DNA of 64,000 bases from Schaedlerella arabinosiphila (lineage in GTDB: Bacteria > Bacillota > Clostridia > Lachnospirales > Lachnospiraceae): contig NZ_RHJS01000002.1 of NCBI RefSeq assembly GCF_003885045.1, positions 124,001-188,000 of the forward strand, given 5' to 3'. Under the pieces are notes generated by a model, which worked only from the letters and a program-made list of their open reading frames with translations, did not search any database and had not been told where the DNA came from. Position 1 is the stretch's first letter. Every line of letters begins with the position of its first letter. The position numbers and the translations under genes are program-made. This document shows positions 63,225-64,000 of the stretch, one piece after another.

Positions 63225-63980
63225 ATGGAATTTGTAAAATTGACATACGAAAATATGGATAAAGAACACATCTGCTGTGCCATATCCAATAACAAAGATA
63301 TTCAGGTCATGTCCAAAAAGAACTGGCTGAAGGAGCGGCTGGACGAAGGGCTTGTATTCTTAAAAGGCAATGTCCGGGGGAAATGCTTCATTGAGTATAT
63401 CCCTGCGGAATATGCATGGGCGCCCATCTGGGCAGAGGGCTACATGTACATCGACTGCCTGTGGGTATCCGGGCAGTTCAAGGGGCATGGATACTCGAAC
63501 TTCCTGCTGGATGCGTGTATCGGAGACAGTAAAGCGAAAGGAAAAAAGGGGCTTGTGACCCTGTCCTCCAAAAAGAAAATGGGATTCCTCTCTGATCCAA
63601 AGTATATGGGCTATAAGGGATTTCAGACAGCGGATACGGCGGAGCCTTATTTTGAGCTGATGTATTTGCCCTTTGAGGAGGACGCTTCCCTTCCACGTTT
63701 CCGGGACAGCGTATGCGGGCATGGAGATATGCCGGAAGGATTTGTGCTGTATTATACAAACCAATGCCCCTTTACGGCTAAGTATGTACCGATACTGGAG
63801 GGGATGGCAAAAGTCAGGAACGCTGCGTTTCAATCCGTACATATTCAGACCAGAGAGGATGCGCAGAATGCCCCCTCGCCCTTTACAACGTTCTCTCTTT
63901 TTTATGACGGGCAGTTTGTGACCCATGAAATCCTGTCGGAGAAGAAATTTGATAAAATTTTAGTCAGTAAGGGACTGTGA
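63225..63980 (+). CDS. GNAT N-acetyltransferase with YoaP-like C-terminal domain
   Basis: A 251-residue protein. The N-terminal GNAT domain (about 1-150) contains IDCLWVSGQFKGHGYSNFLL, where the QFKGHGYS loop would bind acetyl-CoA. The C-terminal part (about 165-250) has YYTNQCPFTAKYVPILEGMA and FSLFYDGQFVTHEILSEKKF, as in YoaP-like proteins with a thioredoxin-like fold and a cysteine near the start. The substrate is unknown. GGAGG precedes ATG 63225. It stands 42 bp after the CPBP gene. Confidence 0.88.
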   Translation: MEFVKLTYENMDKEHICCAISNNKDIQVMSKKNWLKERLDEGLVFLKGNVRGKCFIEYIPAEYAWAPIWAEGYMYIDCLWVSGQFKGHGYSNFLLDACIGDSKAKGKKGLVTLSSKKKMGFLSDPKYMGYKGFQTADTAEPYFELMYLPFEEDASLPRFRDSVCGHGDMPEGFVLYYTNQCPFTAKYVPILEGMAKVRNAAFQSVHIQTREDAQNAPSPFTTFSLFYDGQFVTHEILSEKKFDKILVSKGL

Positions 63981-64000
63981 ACCGGAATTACACAAGTCAA

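Overview
The window reads as chromosome of an anaerobic, endospore-forming member of the Clostridia, most likely Lachnospiraceae (Clostridium cluster XIVa). The reasons are the spoIIA and spoVA sporulation genes, a valS T-box leader, strong GGAGG ribosome binding sites with frequent GTG/TTG starts, a tmRNA with tag ANDNFELAAA, and several YesM/YesN-type sensor pairs beside sugar ABC transporters. The genus is inference.

Layout. 1-2300: a MerR regulator and an ABC exporter on the minus strand; the exporter promoter has a 19-bp spacer filled by a dyad. 2.4-5.1 kb: intact hipB, a hipA with an internal deletion, then an overlapping pair encoding a DUF4869 protein and a P-loop ATPase. 5.1-6.7 kb: a microcompartment-type trio (two EutS/PduU-like proteins and an EutP/PduV-like GTPase) without enzymes. 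6.8-8.8 kb: an ECF-type sigma factor overlapping a DUF4179 protein. 8.9-17.3 kb: a sugar ABC importer (minus) divergent from a YesN/YesM pair (plus). 17.4-26.5 kb: glucosaminidase, T-box-valS, LTA-synthase-like protein, folC, two tiny ORFs and a TPR membrane protein. 26.7-31.7 kb: spoIIAA-spoIIAB-sigF, a small membrane ORF, spoVAA, spoVAB, an inverted spoVAC, spoVAD and spoVAE. 31.7-35.5 kb: Na/Pi cotransporter-like protein and an OmpR-type two-component pair. 35.7-39.3 kb: VTC-domain protein, DUF4956 and CotH.

39.4-45.2 kb is an AT-rich accessory region, all on the minus strand. It is bounded by two 176-bp direct repeats carrying the 3' end and terminator of tRNA-Val. It holds remnants of toxin-antitoxin modules (one toxin with a nonsense codon, one with a frameshift), a 1.69-kb IS4-family element broken by an 80-bp MITE-like insertion, a truncated DUF5688 gene, and a PD-(D/E)XK nuclease-like gene whose C-terminal 56 codons recur as a stand-alone ORF. 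tRNA-Val and tmRNA follow.

45.9-64 kb: zinc-dependent phospholipase C-like protein, UMF1-type MFS transporter, and an arabinose/xylose-oligosaccharide locus (YesM/YesN pair, binding protein, two permeases, GH51, GH3). Then come a LytTR/GHKL two-component pair with a direct-repeat site before its promoter, two uncharacterised proteins, a CPBP-family membrane protease and a GNAT protein with a YoaP-like tail.

The features most worth following up are the DUF4869/ATPase pair, the stand-alone nuclease C-terminus, the tRNA-bounded remnant island with its nested MITE-like insertion, and the inverted spoVAC. All calls come from reading the sequence; no database search was run.
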